Of a DNA stretch of 64,000 nt, positions 52,360 through 61,800 are shown in pieces (the stretch's first letter is position 1; each line of letters begins with the position of its first letter). Both the position numbers and the translations under genes were made by a program. The notes beneath the pieces are model-generated. The model did not search any database. It saw nothing but the letters and a program-made list of their open reading frames with translations, and was not told the DNA's origin. Source of the stretch: RGIG8775 sp045128735. GTDB taxonomy: Bacteria; Bacillota; Clostridia; Oscillospirales; CAG-272. The stretch covers positions 50,044-114,043 of the forward strand of contig JBGVRT010000027.1 in assembly GCA_045128735.1 (NCBI GenBank), given 5' to 3'.

Positions 52360-54525
52360 ATGAAGAGTAACTTCAAGGTCATTGTTTTTTACATTATACT
52401 GATCGCCGCCATAGTTCTTTCGGTTTCGGCGCTGATGGGTTCTCCAAAAGAGATTGAGGAGCCTGTTCTCAGCGATATTATCGAATACTTTGAAAAAGAC
52501 GCGGTAATAAAATTTGAGGTGGACGAAAACCACTACCTTACTATGGAAGTAGCAGGAGACGGCGCTATCTACGGTGAGGACGGAAAGCTTGAGTCCTTCG
52601 ACCCCGAAAAGCTTAAAAAGGTAGAGTATCAGTTAAGCAACCTTTCGCTTTTCCACTCGCTTTCCGAGGAATATATTAAAACCAACGAAAATCTCGAATA
52701 CTACGACTACCTGCCCGAGCCTGTGCTCCCCTGGTGGGTAAGCATTCTTCCCTATGCGCTTATAATCATCGTGTTCATCATCCTTTGGGTGGTTATGATG
52801 AATCAGGCAGGCAAGGGCGGAGGAAAGATAAATTCCTTTGGCAAGGCGCGAGTCAAAATGCCTACAAACGACAAGAACAAGGTTATGTTCTCCGACGTTG
52901 CGGGAGCTGACGAGGAAAAAGCCGAGCTTCAGGAAATCGTTGACTTCCTCAAAGCCCCCGAAAAATTCACGGCACTCGGCGCAAAGATTCCCCACGGTGT
53001 TCTGCTCGTGGGCCCTCCCGGTACGGGTAAAACCCTGCTTGCAAAGGCAGTTGCAGGAGAGGCGGGCGTTCCCTTCTTCTCGATTTCGGGTTCTGACTTC
53101 GTTGAGATGTACGTGGGCGTCGGTGCTTCACGTGTACGCGACCTTTTCGATAACGCGCGCAAAGCCCCTGCATCTATAATCTTTATCGACGAGATCGACG
53201 CTGTAGGACGTCACAGAGGCGCAGGTCTCGGCGGCGGTCACGACGAGAGAGAGCAAACGCTTAACCAGCTTCTTGTTGAGATGGACGGCTTCGGCTCTCA
53301 TGAGGGAATCATAGTTATCGCGGCGACAAACCGCCCCGATATTCTCGACCCCGCGCTTCTCCGCCCCGGACGTTTTGACAGACAAGTGACTGTCAACTAC
53401 CCCGACATCAAGGGTCGTGAGGAAATACTCAAGGTTCATTGCCGCAACAAGGCACTCGAAGCGAGCGTTGACCTTAAGGAAATCGCAAAAACCACTGCAG
53501 GCTTTACGGGTGCAGATCTTGCAAACCTGCTTAATGAGGCAGCTCTCCTTGCAGCGAGACGCGGCAAAAAGCTTATCGGAAGCGACGACGTCAGCGAAGC
53601 GTTTATCAAGGTAATCGCAGGTCCTAAGAAGAAGTCGATGAAGATAAAGGATTCCGAACGCAAAAAGACGGCTTACCACGAGGCAGGTCACGCAATTCTT
53701 GCATACTGTATGCCAACGCAGGATCCCGTTCAGCAAATTTCGATTATTCCCAGCGGTAAAGCTCTCGGCTACACGCTCAACCCTCCCGCAGAGGACAGAT
53801 ACAGCGTTTACAAGCAGGAGCTTTGCGAGAAAATCGCTATGCTTCTCGGTGGACGCGCGGCTGAAAAGCTTATCTTCGACGACGTTTCGGGCGGTGCATC
53901 AAACGACATTCAGCGTGCCACCGCAACGGCGAAGAAGATGGTCACACAGCTTGGTATGTCAGACCTTCTCGGTCCTGTAAACTATGCGTCCGAGCAGGGT
54001 GAGGTGTTCCTTGGCAGAGACTTCTCCGCAGACAAGAACTACTCCGAGGCTACGGCGGCAGTCATCGACTCCGAGATACAGCGATTCGTCAACGAGGGCT
54101 ACGCCCTTGCACTTAAGACGCTTGAGGAAAACGTGGAAAAGCTTCACCTTATCGCCGACTTCCTTGTTAAGTACGAGATAATGGACAGCGACCAGTTCAA
54201 GGCGGCTATGGAGGGCAACCCCACAGTAGAGGAGCTTGACGAAATGAGAGCTGAAAAGAAGCGCAAAAGCGAGGAAGAAAACGCTAAGCGTGCAAAGGAG
54301 CTTGAGGAACAGAAAAAGGCGGAGGCAGCTCAGGCAGAAGCCGAAGCGCACGTCCGCGTTGAAAACAGAGAGTTCGATATTATTATCGACGAAAACGGCA
54401 GAGTTTCAAAGGTTGAGAGACCCGATGAGACCCCCAAATCTCCCGAATCCGACGGGGGCACGCCCGAGGAAAACTCGGATGACACACCCGAGGCTAACGG
54501 CAACGACGATAAAAAAGAAGATTAA
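52360..54525 (+). CDS. ftsH: ATP-dependent zinc metalloprotease FtsH
   Basis: 721 residues. Two transmembrane helices (residues ~8-25 and ~121-146) around a short extracytoplasmic domain. AAA motor: GPPGTGKT (~218), IIFIDEIDAVG, second region of homology RPGRFDRQV. Zinc site HEAGH (~440). The acidic, low-complexity tail (about 100 residues) is longer than usual. AAAGGAGG upstream. Followed by a strong terminator. Confidence 0.98.
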   Translation: MKSNFKVIVFYIILIAAIVLSVSALMGSPKEIEEPVLSDIIEYFEKDAVIKFEVDENHYLTMEVAGDGAIYGEDGKLESFDPEKLKKVEYQLSNLSLFHSLSEEYIKTNENLEYYDYLPEPVLPWWVSILPYALIIIVFIILWVVMMNQAGKGGGKINSFGKARVKMPTNDKNKVMFSDVAGADEEKAELQEIVDFLKAPEKFTALGAKIPHGVLLVGPPGTGKTLLAKAVAGEAGVPFFSISGSDFVEMYVGVGASRVRDLFDNARKAPASIIFIDEIDAVGRHRGAGLGGGHDEREQTLNQLLVEMDGFGSHEGIIVIAATNRPDILDPALLRPGRFDRQVTVNYPDIKGREEILKVHCRNKALEASVDLKEIAKTTAGFTGADLANLLNEAALLAARRGKKLIGSDDVSEAFIKVIAGPKKKSMKIKDSERKKTAYHEAGHAILAYCMPTQDPVQQISIIPSGKALGYTLNPPAEDRYSVYKQELCEKIAMLLGGRAAEKLIFDDVSGGASNDIQRATATAKKMVTQLGMSDLLGPVNYASEQGEVFLGRDFSADKNYSEATAAVIDSEIQRFVNEGYALALKTLEENVEKLHLIADFLVKYEIMDSDQFKAAMEGNPTVEELDEMRAEKKRKSEEENAKRAKELEEQKKAEAAQAEAEAHVRVENREFDIIIDENGRVSKVERPDETPKSPESDGGTPEENSDDTPEANGNDDKKED

Positions 54526-54527
54526 AT

Positions 54528-54565
54528 AAACAGCGGCTGTGCTCATGAGAGCACAGCCGCTGTTT
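54528..54565 (+). terminator. ftsH terminator
   Basis: 17-bp perfect stem, AAACAGCGGCTGTGCTC and its complement, around the loop ATGA. Confidence 0.9.
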
Positions 54566-54607
54566 GATAAATTATTGTTTGAAGCACTATGTTAGCACAA
54601 CCCGCCT

Positions 54608-54741
54608 CCTATGCCTCCCTTGTCAAAGGGAGGGGGACCAACGAAGTTGGGGGAGGGATTCACGACAGATAAAACCAATAAACATATACATTGAATGGTA
54701 TTTCAAATTATTGAATCCCCCCACCACTATCGTGGTCCGCC
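54608..54741 (+). repeat. Palindromic dispersed repeat A, copy 3 left part (split by IS30)
   Basis: Same left arm (GCCTCCCTTGTCAAAGGGAG) and inner GGGATTC/GAATCC arms as copy 2, but with a centre about 30 bases longer. It breaks off after GGTCCGCC, where the IS30 element begins. The tag ATGTTAGCACAA precedes it. Confidence 0.85.
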
Positions 54742-55922
54742 GGCAGATTGTCAAGCAAGTGCAACACCCAAAAATGCTTCAAAAGGTGAAAGCCACCCCA
54801 AGCATTTTTTAGGTCTCAAGTTAATAGACAAAACAATATTTTGTAAGGTTTCATTATCCAAAGAATGAAAATTGTAGCCTTTAGGAAAGAAAAATCTTAA
54901 AATATCATTGGTGTTTTCGTTGGTTCCGCGTTGCCAAGGTTTATGCGGTTCTGCAAAATACACCTCTGTATTTAAATTTTGTTCTAACTCTCTAAATTCA
55001 GAGAACTCCGAGCCGTTATCCAAAGAAATGCTTTTTACAGGCATATCTTTCAGTAACATTTCGATCATTTCTCGCGTTTCTGTAGAAGAACGGCTATGTA
55101 TGAGTCCGGCACAGAGAAAGCGTGTTTTTCTATCCACCAAGGTCACTAACAATCCTTTTCCAACTCCGCCATACACGGTATCTCCTTCCCAATCACCTAT
55201 TCTGGCACGTTGCTTTATCTCGTTGATCCAATCGGGAATAATACGATCAGGATGAATGGTATTGTAGTTGGAATTTTGATGGCATCTATGCTTATCTCTT
55301 CGGCGAAGATTGTTTTTAGCTGTAATCTTAGGGAATCTTTTAGCCTTAATTGCCCTGTAAATGGTAGCAATACAAAGCTTTTTGCGTTCAGGATAGAGTA
55401 GCTCCCAGCGACCGCATATCTGTTCAGGCGTCCAATATTGCTCCAAATGACTGACAATGAAATCCCATTCAAGCGTATTTGGCTGCAAAACAAAGCGATT
55501 CTGCTCACGTCTGCGACGTATATACAAATTCTGAGCGCGCCAATAGTTATACCAATATTTGTTGTCAGGCTTGCTGTGAGGTTTATACTTTGCCTTGTTT
55601 CTATTCACCTCTCGGCTAATAGAAGAAGGGCTTCTTTCAAGAAGATCTGCAATTTTTCGAAAACTTAGACCAGCTTTTAAAAATTGTTGTAGACATTTGC
55701 GTTCTTCTGTGGTAAAATGTTTGTAGGGCTTCATGCTGACCTCCGTATAGAGATGTTTGTTGTGGTGACTACATTCTACACCTTGGACGGCATGAAGTCT
55801 ATACTTTTGCTCAAATTTGTATTTTTTCGTTCAAGGCTACGCCTTTCTCTCAAAAATACAAATTTATTATTCTATTGTTTTATCTTAATTTCTATGGGTG
55901 TTGCACTTCGTATTATAACATA
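54742..55922 (-). mobile_element. IS30-family insertion sequence
   Basis: About 1.18 kb. A perfect 14-bp inverted repeat, AAGTGCAACACCCA at 54757 and its inverse at 55896, marks the ends; the outer 13-15 bases on each side are not inverted, so exact tips are uncertain. It splits repeat A. A 14-bp internal inverted repeat (AAATTTGTATTTTT and its complement, within 55810-55875) sits upstream of the transposase. Confidence 0.85.
54751..55734 (-). CDS. IS30-family transposase
   Basis: 327 residues, intact. N-terminal HTH (FLKAGLSFRKIADLLERSPS, SSISREVNRN), then an RNase H-fold DDE core: Asp185 in GDWEGDTV, Asp239 in SLDNGSEF and Glu273 in GTNENTND. HKPWQRGTNE is the family box. The last codons read through the left inverted repeat. 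GGAGG upstream. Likely functional. Confidence 0.96.
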   Translation of the reverse strand: MKPYKHFTTEERKCLQQFLKAGLSFRKIADLLERSPSSISREVNRNKAKYKPHSKPDNKYWYNYWRAQNLYIRRRREQNRFVLQPNTLEWDFIVSHLEQYWTPEQICGRWELLYPERKKLCIATIYRAIKAKRFPKITAKNNLRRRDKHRCHQNSNYNTIHPDRIIPDWINEIKQRARIGDWEGDTVYGGVGKGLLVTLVDRKTRFLCAGLIHSRSSTETREMIEMLLKDMPVKSISLDNGSEFSEFRELEQNLNTEVYFAEPHKPWQRGTNENTNDILRFFFPKGYNFHSLDNETLQNIVLSINLRPKKCLGWLSPFEAFLGVALA

Positions 55923-55952
55923 CCCCCCTCCCTTTGACAAGGGAGGCAAAGG
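55923..55952 (+). repeat. Palindromic dispersed repeat A, copy 3 right arm
   Basis: Right inverted arm CCCTTTGACAAGGGAGGCAA with the following AAGGAACGG, separated from the left part by the IS30 insertion. Confidence 0.85.
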
Positions 55953-55956
55953 AACG

Positions 55957-58488
55957 GAGGACGCGCAAGAAGGCTCGCAGAGCGGCGAGAGGGTTGAGAG
56001 CGGGCAAGAGGGCGTGAGCGAGGCTCAAGCGGCGGCAGAGAGCGAAAACGCAAGCGAGAAGCCCAAAGAAATGAGTGAGAGGGAGCAAAAGAGGGGCTAC
56101 AGCGACAAGGAGGCTAACGCGGCGCGTGCTCTTGTCAAGGATTTTGACACTATGTCACGTGAAAAGCGGCTTTCTGTTATCGAGATGATGCGGAGTGCGG
56201 AGAGCTGCGGGGCTTCAAAGACTTTTATGAAGCACGCGGCGGCAATGATAGGCTATTGGCGCAAGGGTCTTTGGATAATTTCCGACGACAAGACATCGGA
56301 AAAGGGCTTTTATCAGCCCTTTGACGATGGTACAAGACTTATTGTGGCGAATCCCTCGAAGAAGTCAGACAAGGGCAAGAGTGCTATTGACACGGCTTTC
56401 GTTCACGAGCTTGCTCACGACATATGGGACAGAGCTACGGCAAAGACGAGGGACGCACTTTACAGGCTGGCTACCGAGGGGGCGAGTGTGGCTGAGGTTG
56501 AGGATATTCGCAAGGAATACAAGGACGGATACGAGGCACGCGGGCTTAAGCTTGACGAGGAAACACTCCGCGAGGAGGTTTTCACAAACCTTATTGCAAA
56601 GGCCCTCGGCAACGAGGCGTTCCTTGAGCGTTTTGATATCACTCCCGGCAGAATGACCGCCTTTAAGCGAAGCATTAAGGCTGTTACGCGTATGGCGAAG
56701 TGCTTTTTCGGCAAGGACAAGTATCTCTACAGCCGATGCGAGAAGATGGCGCGCTCTCTTATAAGAGTTATGGGTGAGCAGACGGCATTTGAGGCGGTGG
56801 GGACTAATGTAAGATTTTCAATAGGTGAAACTGATGATAACAGACCTGTTGTGGTGGTAAATGACGACATTGTAAGATACGCTGCCAATGATAAAGAACT
56901 TGTTAAGCTGGTAAAAAAATCAATATCAAAAACTAAGTATGTTGCGATAAATAAACAAAAAATATTTTTCATTGATGATACAAAGAATGAGGTTACTTAT
57001 TCGGAATACACCAAGAAATTACGAAGAAAAAGCCCCGATGTTTATCAAGATAAAATGCGTTTATTTAATCATCCCTCAGAAGTCATACTTGCAACTACCA
57101 ATTATATAAACGAAGGGCTTAGTCATCCGAGAAAGGATGATATAATAGACTTTGCGCGTGGTGAATTATTGATTGATATTCAAGGCAGGAAATATTCGGC
57201 TGAGGTAGTAATCGGCTTTACCAATAAGGGAATATGTGAATTGCACGACATAGTAAAAATTAAGCCTGCATCATTCAAATACAAAACGAGGCACGCCCTA
57301 AGGACTATCTCATCAAGTAATGAGCATTTCCAGACAGGTGCGAACCTCGTTAATAATAGTATACCACAAAATCCTGAAAAGTCAACAGAAAATGCGAAAA
57401 AAAGTTTTTCCTTGAGTGAAAATTCATCGGCAAAAGGCGGGGAGTTTGACGGCAAGGACTTTATAGAGCAGGCGATTGAGAACGGCGGCTCCTTCGAAAA
57501 GGCAAAGGATGTGGCGAGTGCGCATGAACGCAAGCAATTACTTAAAAGCGGCAAGATATTTGCAGGCATGACAGACGATGAGCGGTACAGAAGATTGAAA
57601 AAGCGAACCGCTAAGAGCGTTATGGTTGATTATGAAAAGCTCGAACAGTTCGGTGAAAAATCGGGTATAGATATATTTGACGCTATGATAAAAGGAAAGA
57701 CAAAGAATAAAACCGCACTGTTAAAAAAGTTAGGTGAAGAATTTGCATTGTTTAAGGGTTATTCCAACGACGACGTGGATCTTAAATTTACCTTTTCAAG
57801 AAAAAATCTATCCGAGAGCGTTCACCATCAAAAGATCGGTTATGATGATTTGCTGAAAATGATGTCGTGTTTTGACGGTGTTATTGAAAACGCTGTGGGA
57901 CTTGAAGTACATAACCTAAACGATATAGGTTACAAGACCGACAAAGGATTAGAAAATATGTATGTGCTTGTGAGCTCGTTTACTGACGGAAATTACATTA
58001 TCCCTGTAAGGCTTGAGATAAAGGAATTTTCAGACAAAGGAAACGTGCTTTACGTTGCGGTATCGCTTGGAAAAATAAAAAAGTCCAAGGTGGCTGTATC
58101 CCTTGGAAAAATAAAGACAGACGAGGTCGTGGCGCAAGAGGTCGCCCGAGGCGTTGCCCAACAGTACGCTCACCCGTCTGTCACTATAAGTATAGCACAA
58201 CTTCTTTCAAAAATCAACCCCAAAGACAAAAATTTGTTAAAATACATACCCGATAACTTCCTTTCCCAAAACAGACTTTCCGCAAAGAGAAAAGCTTTGG
58301 CGGAACAGCTTGCGAGAGAGAAGAAAAAATTGGAGAATAAAGCGGCTTCTGCCGAAGATGTTGCAAATAAGAATGCGCAGAAGGAAGTGCGGGAAATAGC
58401 TGATTCGGTCAAAAAGATAGTTGAGGACGGAGAAGGGCGCATTCAAATGAATTATATGCCACTGGCTCTCGTTCAACCTATATCATAA
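55957..58488 (+). pseudogene. 5'-truncated large polyvalent protein (mobile-element origin)
   Basis: About 840 residues are in frame but the gene begins inside repeat A, so the natural N-terminus is gone; the frame continuing into the IS30 end is not coding. Visible parts: an M48/ImmA-like metallopeptidase site FVHELAHDIWDRA; an LPD3-like domain (RFSIGETDDNRPVVVVNDDI, SEYTKKLRRKSPD, YINEGLSHPRKDDIIDFARG) of the phage-barnase/EndoU nuclease-like group; and another LPD-type domain (MVDYEKLEQFGEKSGIDIFD, VHHQKIGYDDLLKMMSCFDG). A duplicated VAVSLGKIK segment occurs near the end. Such proteins ride on phages and conjugative elements. Probably inactive. Confidence 0.8.
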
Positions 58489-58570
58489 ACACGTTGTTTA
58501 CCAATTATGAAGATAAAAGTTAATTGAGACAGCATTGTTTGAAATATAATCATAATAATCGTTTTATATC

Positions 58571-58599
58571 TTGACAATTATCCGAAACTATTTTATAAT
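58571..58599 (+). promoter_or_regulatory. Promoter of isomerase operon
   Basis: Perfect consensus TTGACA, 17-base spacer, TATAAT, 44 bases before the isomerase start. The region just upstream (58489-58570) is AT-rich. Confidence 0.9.
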
Positions 58600-58642
58600 T
58601 AAATGGAGAGTTTTGCACAATACCACGCAAGGGGGAATGACA

Positions 58643-59497
58643 ATGAAAATCGGAGTGACGTCATACAGCTTTTCGAAATATCTTACCGCAGGGAAATGCG
58701 GATATTTGAAAATGTGTGATATTGCCAAGGAAATTGGATTTGAGGGTGTTGAGTTTATAAATCTGAGAAATGAAAAATGGGGCGAGACCGACGACGAGTT
58801 TGTCATAGCTGAACGAATACGCCGTCACTGTGCTGACATTGGACTTGAGATTATATCCTACACGGTTGGCGCTAATCTTATTGCGGCTGATATAGATCGC
58901 GAGATGAAGAATCTCAGACATTGTGTTGAGGTTGCCGAGGCACTTGGAGCACCCACCATGCGTCACGACGTATTGTACAAGCTTCGCGAAAACGACACCT
59001 ATGAAAGTGTTATTCCCGAAATTGCTCCGCTTATCAATGAGATATCCGACTACGCAAGGTCAAAGGGAATACGCACCTGCACCGAAAATCACGGCATGGT
59101 TTTTCAAGCTCCCGAGCGAGTTGAGGCGCTTATTCGCGCTGTGAACAACCCCAACTACGGTTGGCTTTGCGATATTGGCAATTTTTTGTGCGTTGACGCT
59201 GAGCCCTTACGCTCGGTGGAGATTGCCGCGCCGTATGCGGTGCACGTTCACGCAAAGGATTTCCTTTTTAAGCAGGGCGGTGTGGAAAGACCTTCGGGCT
59301 TCGGTATAACCACTGCGGGCGGTAATTTCCTTCGCGGAACTGTTTTGGGGCACGGTGTTGTGCCCGTAAAAGAGTGTATTTCTGCATTGAAAAATGCGGG
59401 CTATAACGGATGGGTATCTCTTGAGTTTGAGGGGGCAGAGGATAATCTGCAAGCGCTCAAGGACGGATTTGCCAATCTGAAGAACTTTTGCCGATAA
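58643..59497 (+). CDS. Sugar phosphate isomerase/epimerase family TIM barrel
   Basis: 284 residues. MKIGVTSYSFSKYL, EIGFEGVEFINLR, CTENHGMVFQ, WLCDIGNF and AVHVHAKDFLF match the xylose isomerase-like (AP endonuclease 2) fold, whose His/Glu/Asp residues bind metal. GGGGGA six bases upstream sets the start. First gene of a three-gene run with a glycosidase-like and a phosphodiesterase-like protein. Substrate unknown. Confidence 0.88.
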   Translation: MKIGVTSYSFSKYLTAGKCGYLKMCDIAKEIGFEGVEFINLRNEKWGETDDEFVIAERIRRHCADIGLEIISYTVGANLIAADIDREMKNLRHCVEVAEALGAPTMRHDVLYKLRENDTYESVIPEIAPLINEISDYARSKGIRTCTENHGMVFQAPERVEALIRAVNNPNYGWLCDIGNFLCVDAEPLRSVEIAAPYAVHVHAKDFLFKQGGVERPSGFGITTAGGNFLRGTVLGHGVVPVKECISALKNAGYNGWVSLEFEGAEDNLQALKDGFANLKNFCR

Positions 59498-59512
59498 ACG
59501 GGGAAATAATTT

Positions 59513-60397
59513 ATGTTTGATTTTAACTGTATAAAATCTCCGATTGTTTTTGCGGGTGACAGAACCTGTGCCTATCGCGACCCTGCGGTGTGGTATGAGA
59601 ACGGAAAATTTTATCTGTTCTGTACCTACGTTGATAATTCGGGTGACGCGCCATATCTGACCACCGTACTCTCCACAAGTACCGATTTGGTTAATTGGTC
59701 AAAACCGAGGGAGCTTACTGTGAGAGACCGAAGCTTGAATTTTTCAAGCCCGGGAAACGTTATAAAGACCGAAAAAGGATATTATCTTTGCCTGCAGACC
59801 TACTGCCGCGAAAACGGCGAAAAGTACGGCAATGAAAACAGCCGGCTGTGGACGATGCATAGCGTCGACCTTGAAAATTGGGATGCACCTCGGCTTTTGC
59901 GTGTAAAGGGAGACGTGACCACTGAAGAAATGGGCAGAATGATAGACCCGTTCCTTATCCGCGATTTGAACGACGAAAAAAAGTGGTGGTGTCTCTATAA
60001 GCAGAACGGCGTTTCAATGTCCTATTCCTACGACCTTGAAAACTGGACTTATCACGGTAAAACACCTTGCGGTGAAAACGTCTGCGCTATCCGAGACGGA
60101 AATTCATATGTGATTTTCCATTCGCCGCCCAACGGAATCGGTGTCCTTCGTACAAAGAATTTGGTAAATTTCAGCGATGACGGTGAGCTTATTACCCTCG
60201 GTCAAAGCGACTGGGATTGGGCGAAGGGAAGAATAACCGCAGGCTTTGTCCTTGACCTTAAAAACGATCCCGAATACGGAAAATATATAATGTTTTTCCA
60301 CGGATCGGGACCCGAGAACGAGGAAACAATGTTCGACTATAACGCAAGCATAGGCATAGCCTGGAGCGAGGATTTGAAAATCTGGAATTATCCATAA
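59513..60397 (+). CDS. GH43-like five-bladed beta-propeller glycosidase
   Basis: 294 residues. YRDPAVWYENGKFYLFCTYV, with the likely general-base Asp in DPAV, and MIDPFLIRDLNDEKKWW with a second Asp are typical of GH43/GH117-type propellers. Repeating blades have SxDLENW and SEDLKIW motifs. No signal peptide, so it may act on imported oligosaccharides. Family assignment within the propeller clan is not certain. Confidence 0.8.
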   Translation: MFDFNCIKSPIVFAGDRTCAYRDPAVWYENGKFYLFCTYVDNSGDAPYLTTVLSTSTDLVNWSKPRELTVRDRSLNFSSPGNVIKTEKGYYLCLQTYCRENGEKYGNENSRLWTMHSVDLENWDAPRLLRVKGDVTTEEMGRMIDPFLIRDLNDEKKWWCLYKQNGVSMSYSYDLENWTYHGKTPCGENVCAIRDGNSYVIFHSPPNGIGVLRTKNLVNFSDDGELITLGQSDWDWAKGRITAGFVLDLKNDPEYGKYIMFFHGSGPENEETMFDYNASIGIAWSEDLKIWNYP

Positions 60398-60406
60398 GAG
60401 GAAAAA

Positions 60407-61507
60407 ATGAAGAAAAATGTAAAAAAGATTATAATAAAAAGCTTTGCGGCGGTGCTTGCAATGACACTGTTTATTGTGTTTTATTACGTTGTTTATCTGT
60501 TTTGCGGATATCAGCGGGTAGCCGACTGGCAGACACTTGAGCCCATAGACAAGACCGAGGCTCTTGCTTCCGAGGGAGAGCAGCTCACACTTATGACCTA
60601 TAACGTGGGATTTGGTGCGTACAGCGACGATTATTCATTCTTTATGGATGGTGGTGAATATGCCCGCGCATACTCTCCCGAAGCGGTAAAAGAGAATATC
60701 GGCGGCGCGATTGAGAGCATAAAAGGTGCCGACCCTGATTTTGTTTTGCTTCAGGAGGTTGATATCGACGGCACGAGAAGCTTTCACATCGACCAAACCC
60801 TCATTTTCTCCGAGGAGCTTGAGGACTACGACAGTATATCGGCTGTGAATTATAACTCGCCTTATTATCTCTACCCGTTGTACGAGCCGATAGGGAAGAA
60901 CAAGTCGGGAACAATGACGTTCAGCCGATATAACATCGCTAAATCGTGGCGCAGACAATTGCCCGTTGAAGACTCTCTTTATAAATATCTTGACCTTGAC
61001 CGCGCATATACGGTAACGAGAGTTGCTACTGAAAGCGGTAAAATGATTACGCTTTATAACGTCCACCTTTCGGCATATACCTCGGACGAAACGATAGCCG
61101 ATGAGCAAATGAAAATGCTTATGGAGGATATGAAAAAGGAATACGATAACGGAAGATACGCTATAGCCGCAGGCGATTTTAACAAGGATCTGCTTGGAGA
61201 TTCTTCAAAGTATTTCGAGCGAACCGAGGGAGAATATACCTGGGCACAGCCCATAAAAACAGAGCTTATTCCCGAGGGCCTGAAGCTTTACGCCGCAACT
61301 AATGCTCCCTCATGCCGAAGTGCAGATAGCCCATATAGAGGCGACGGAACAGATTTTGTGCTGACGGTTGACGGAATGATAGCAAGCGCAAATGTGACAG
61401 TTGTTGCAAGTGAGACACTTGACCTCGGCTTCAAAAACAGCGACCATAACCCTGTGAAATATGAAATTATCCTCGGTGAACCAAAAGCCGAGACAGAAGC
61501 CGAATAA
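60407..61507 (+). CDS. Membrane-anchored endonuclease/exonuclease/phosphatase family protein
   Basis: 366 residues. An N-terminal uncleaved signal anchor (residues ~10-32) tethers an EEP domain with TYNVGFG, LLQEVD, YNVHLSAY, AAGDFNKD and SDHNPV, the full metal and catalytic set. Could act on phospholipids, nucleotides or sugar phosphates outside the membrane. Ten bases after the GH43-like gene. Confidence 0.88.
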   Translation: MKKNVKKIIIKSFAAVLAMTLFIVFYYVVYLFCGYQRVADWQTLEPIDKTEALASEGEQLTLMTYNVGFGAYSDDYSFFMDGGEYARAYSPEAVKENIGGAIESIKGADPDFVLLQEVDIDGTRSFHIDQTLIFSEELEDYDSISAVNYNSPYYLYPLYEPIGKNKSGTMTFSRYNIAKSWRRQLPVEDSLYKYLDLDRAYTVTRVATESGKMITLYNVHLSAYTSDETIADEQMKMLMEDMKKEYDNGRYAIAAGDFNKDLLGDSSKYFERTEGEYTWAQPIKTELIPEGLKLYAATNAPSCRSADSPYRGDGTDFVLTVDGMIASANVTVVASETLDLGFKNSDHNPVKYEIILGEPKAETEAE

Positions 61508-61512
61508 AACAC

Positions 61513-61546
61513 CGAGCTGAATGCGAAGCATTCAGCTCGTTTTATG
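61513..61546 (+). terminator. Terminator of isomerase operon
   Basis: CGAGCTGAATGC with GCATTCAGCTCG, GAA loop, then TTTTATGTT. Confidence 0.9.
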
Positions 61547-61800
61547 TTGGAAGGTGGGAATTAATAGGATTTTATTTTGGTAACAAATAAAATTTATGTT
61601 TATGATGGCAAGGTGTTCTACGGAATATACCGATAAATTATTGTTTGGCGCGTGAGCACGCGCAGGCAAAAGGTCAGCGCACCATGGTTTGTACAAACAT
61701 AATGCCACCTACAGAAAAGTTTTTGCGCCACTTTTTACAAAAAGTGGCACGCCTCCCCCGCCTCCCCCGCCTCCACCACAAAATTTGAAAGGAGAAAATT
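61547..61800. repeat. Dispersed hairpin modules before aconitase-X genes
   Basis: Contains an inverted copy of the 22505-22582 module (61630-61708), a GCCACTTTTTACAAAAAGTGGC hairpin, here in two halves around TTTTTAC, and a C-rich CCTCCCCCG tandem (61752-61775). Nothing that resembles a clear promoter was found. Confidence 0.7.

Noticed and set aside
55717..55956. N-terminal extension of the LPD gene through the IS30 end and repeat A
   Set aside because: The reading frame is open by chance over IS and repeat DNA; homology-like sequence begins only after the repeat.
61752..61775. C-rich CCTCCCCCG tandem as G-quadruplex or regulator site
   Set aside because: The minus strand has G-runs, but the pattern is short and I see no functional context to support it.
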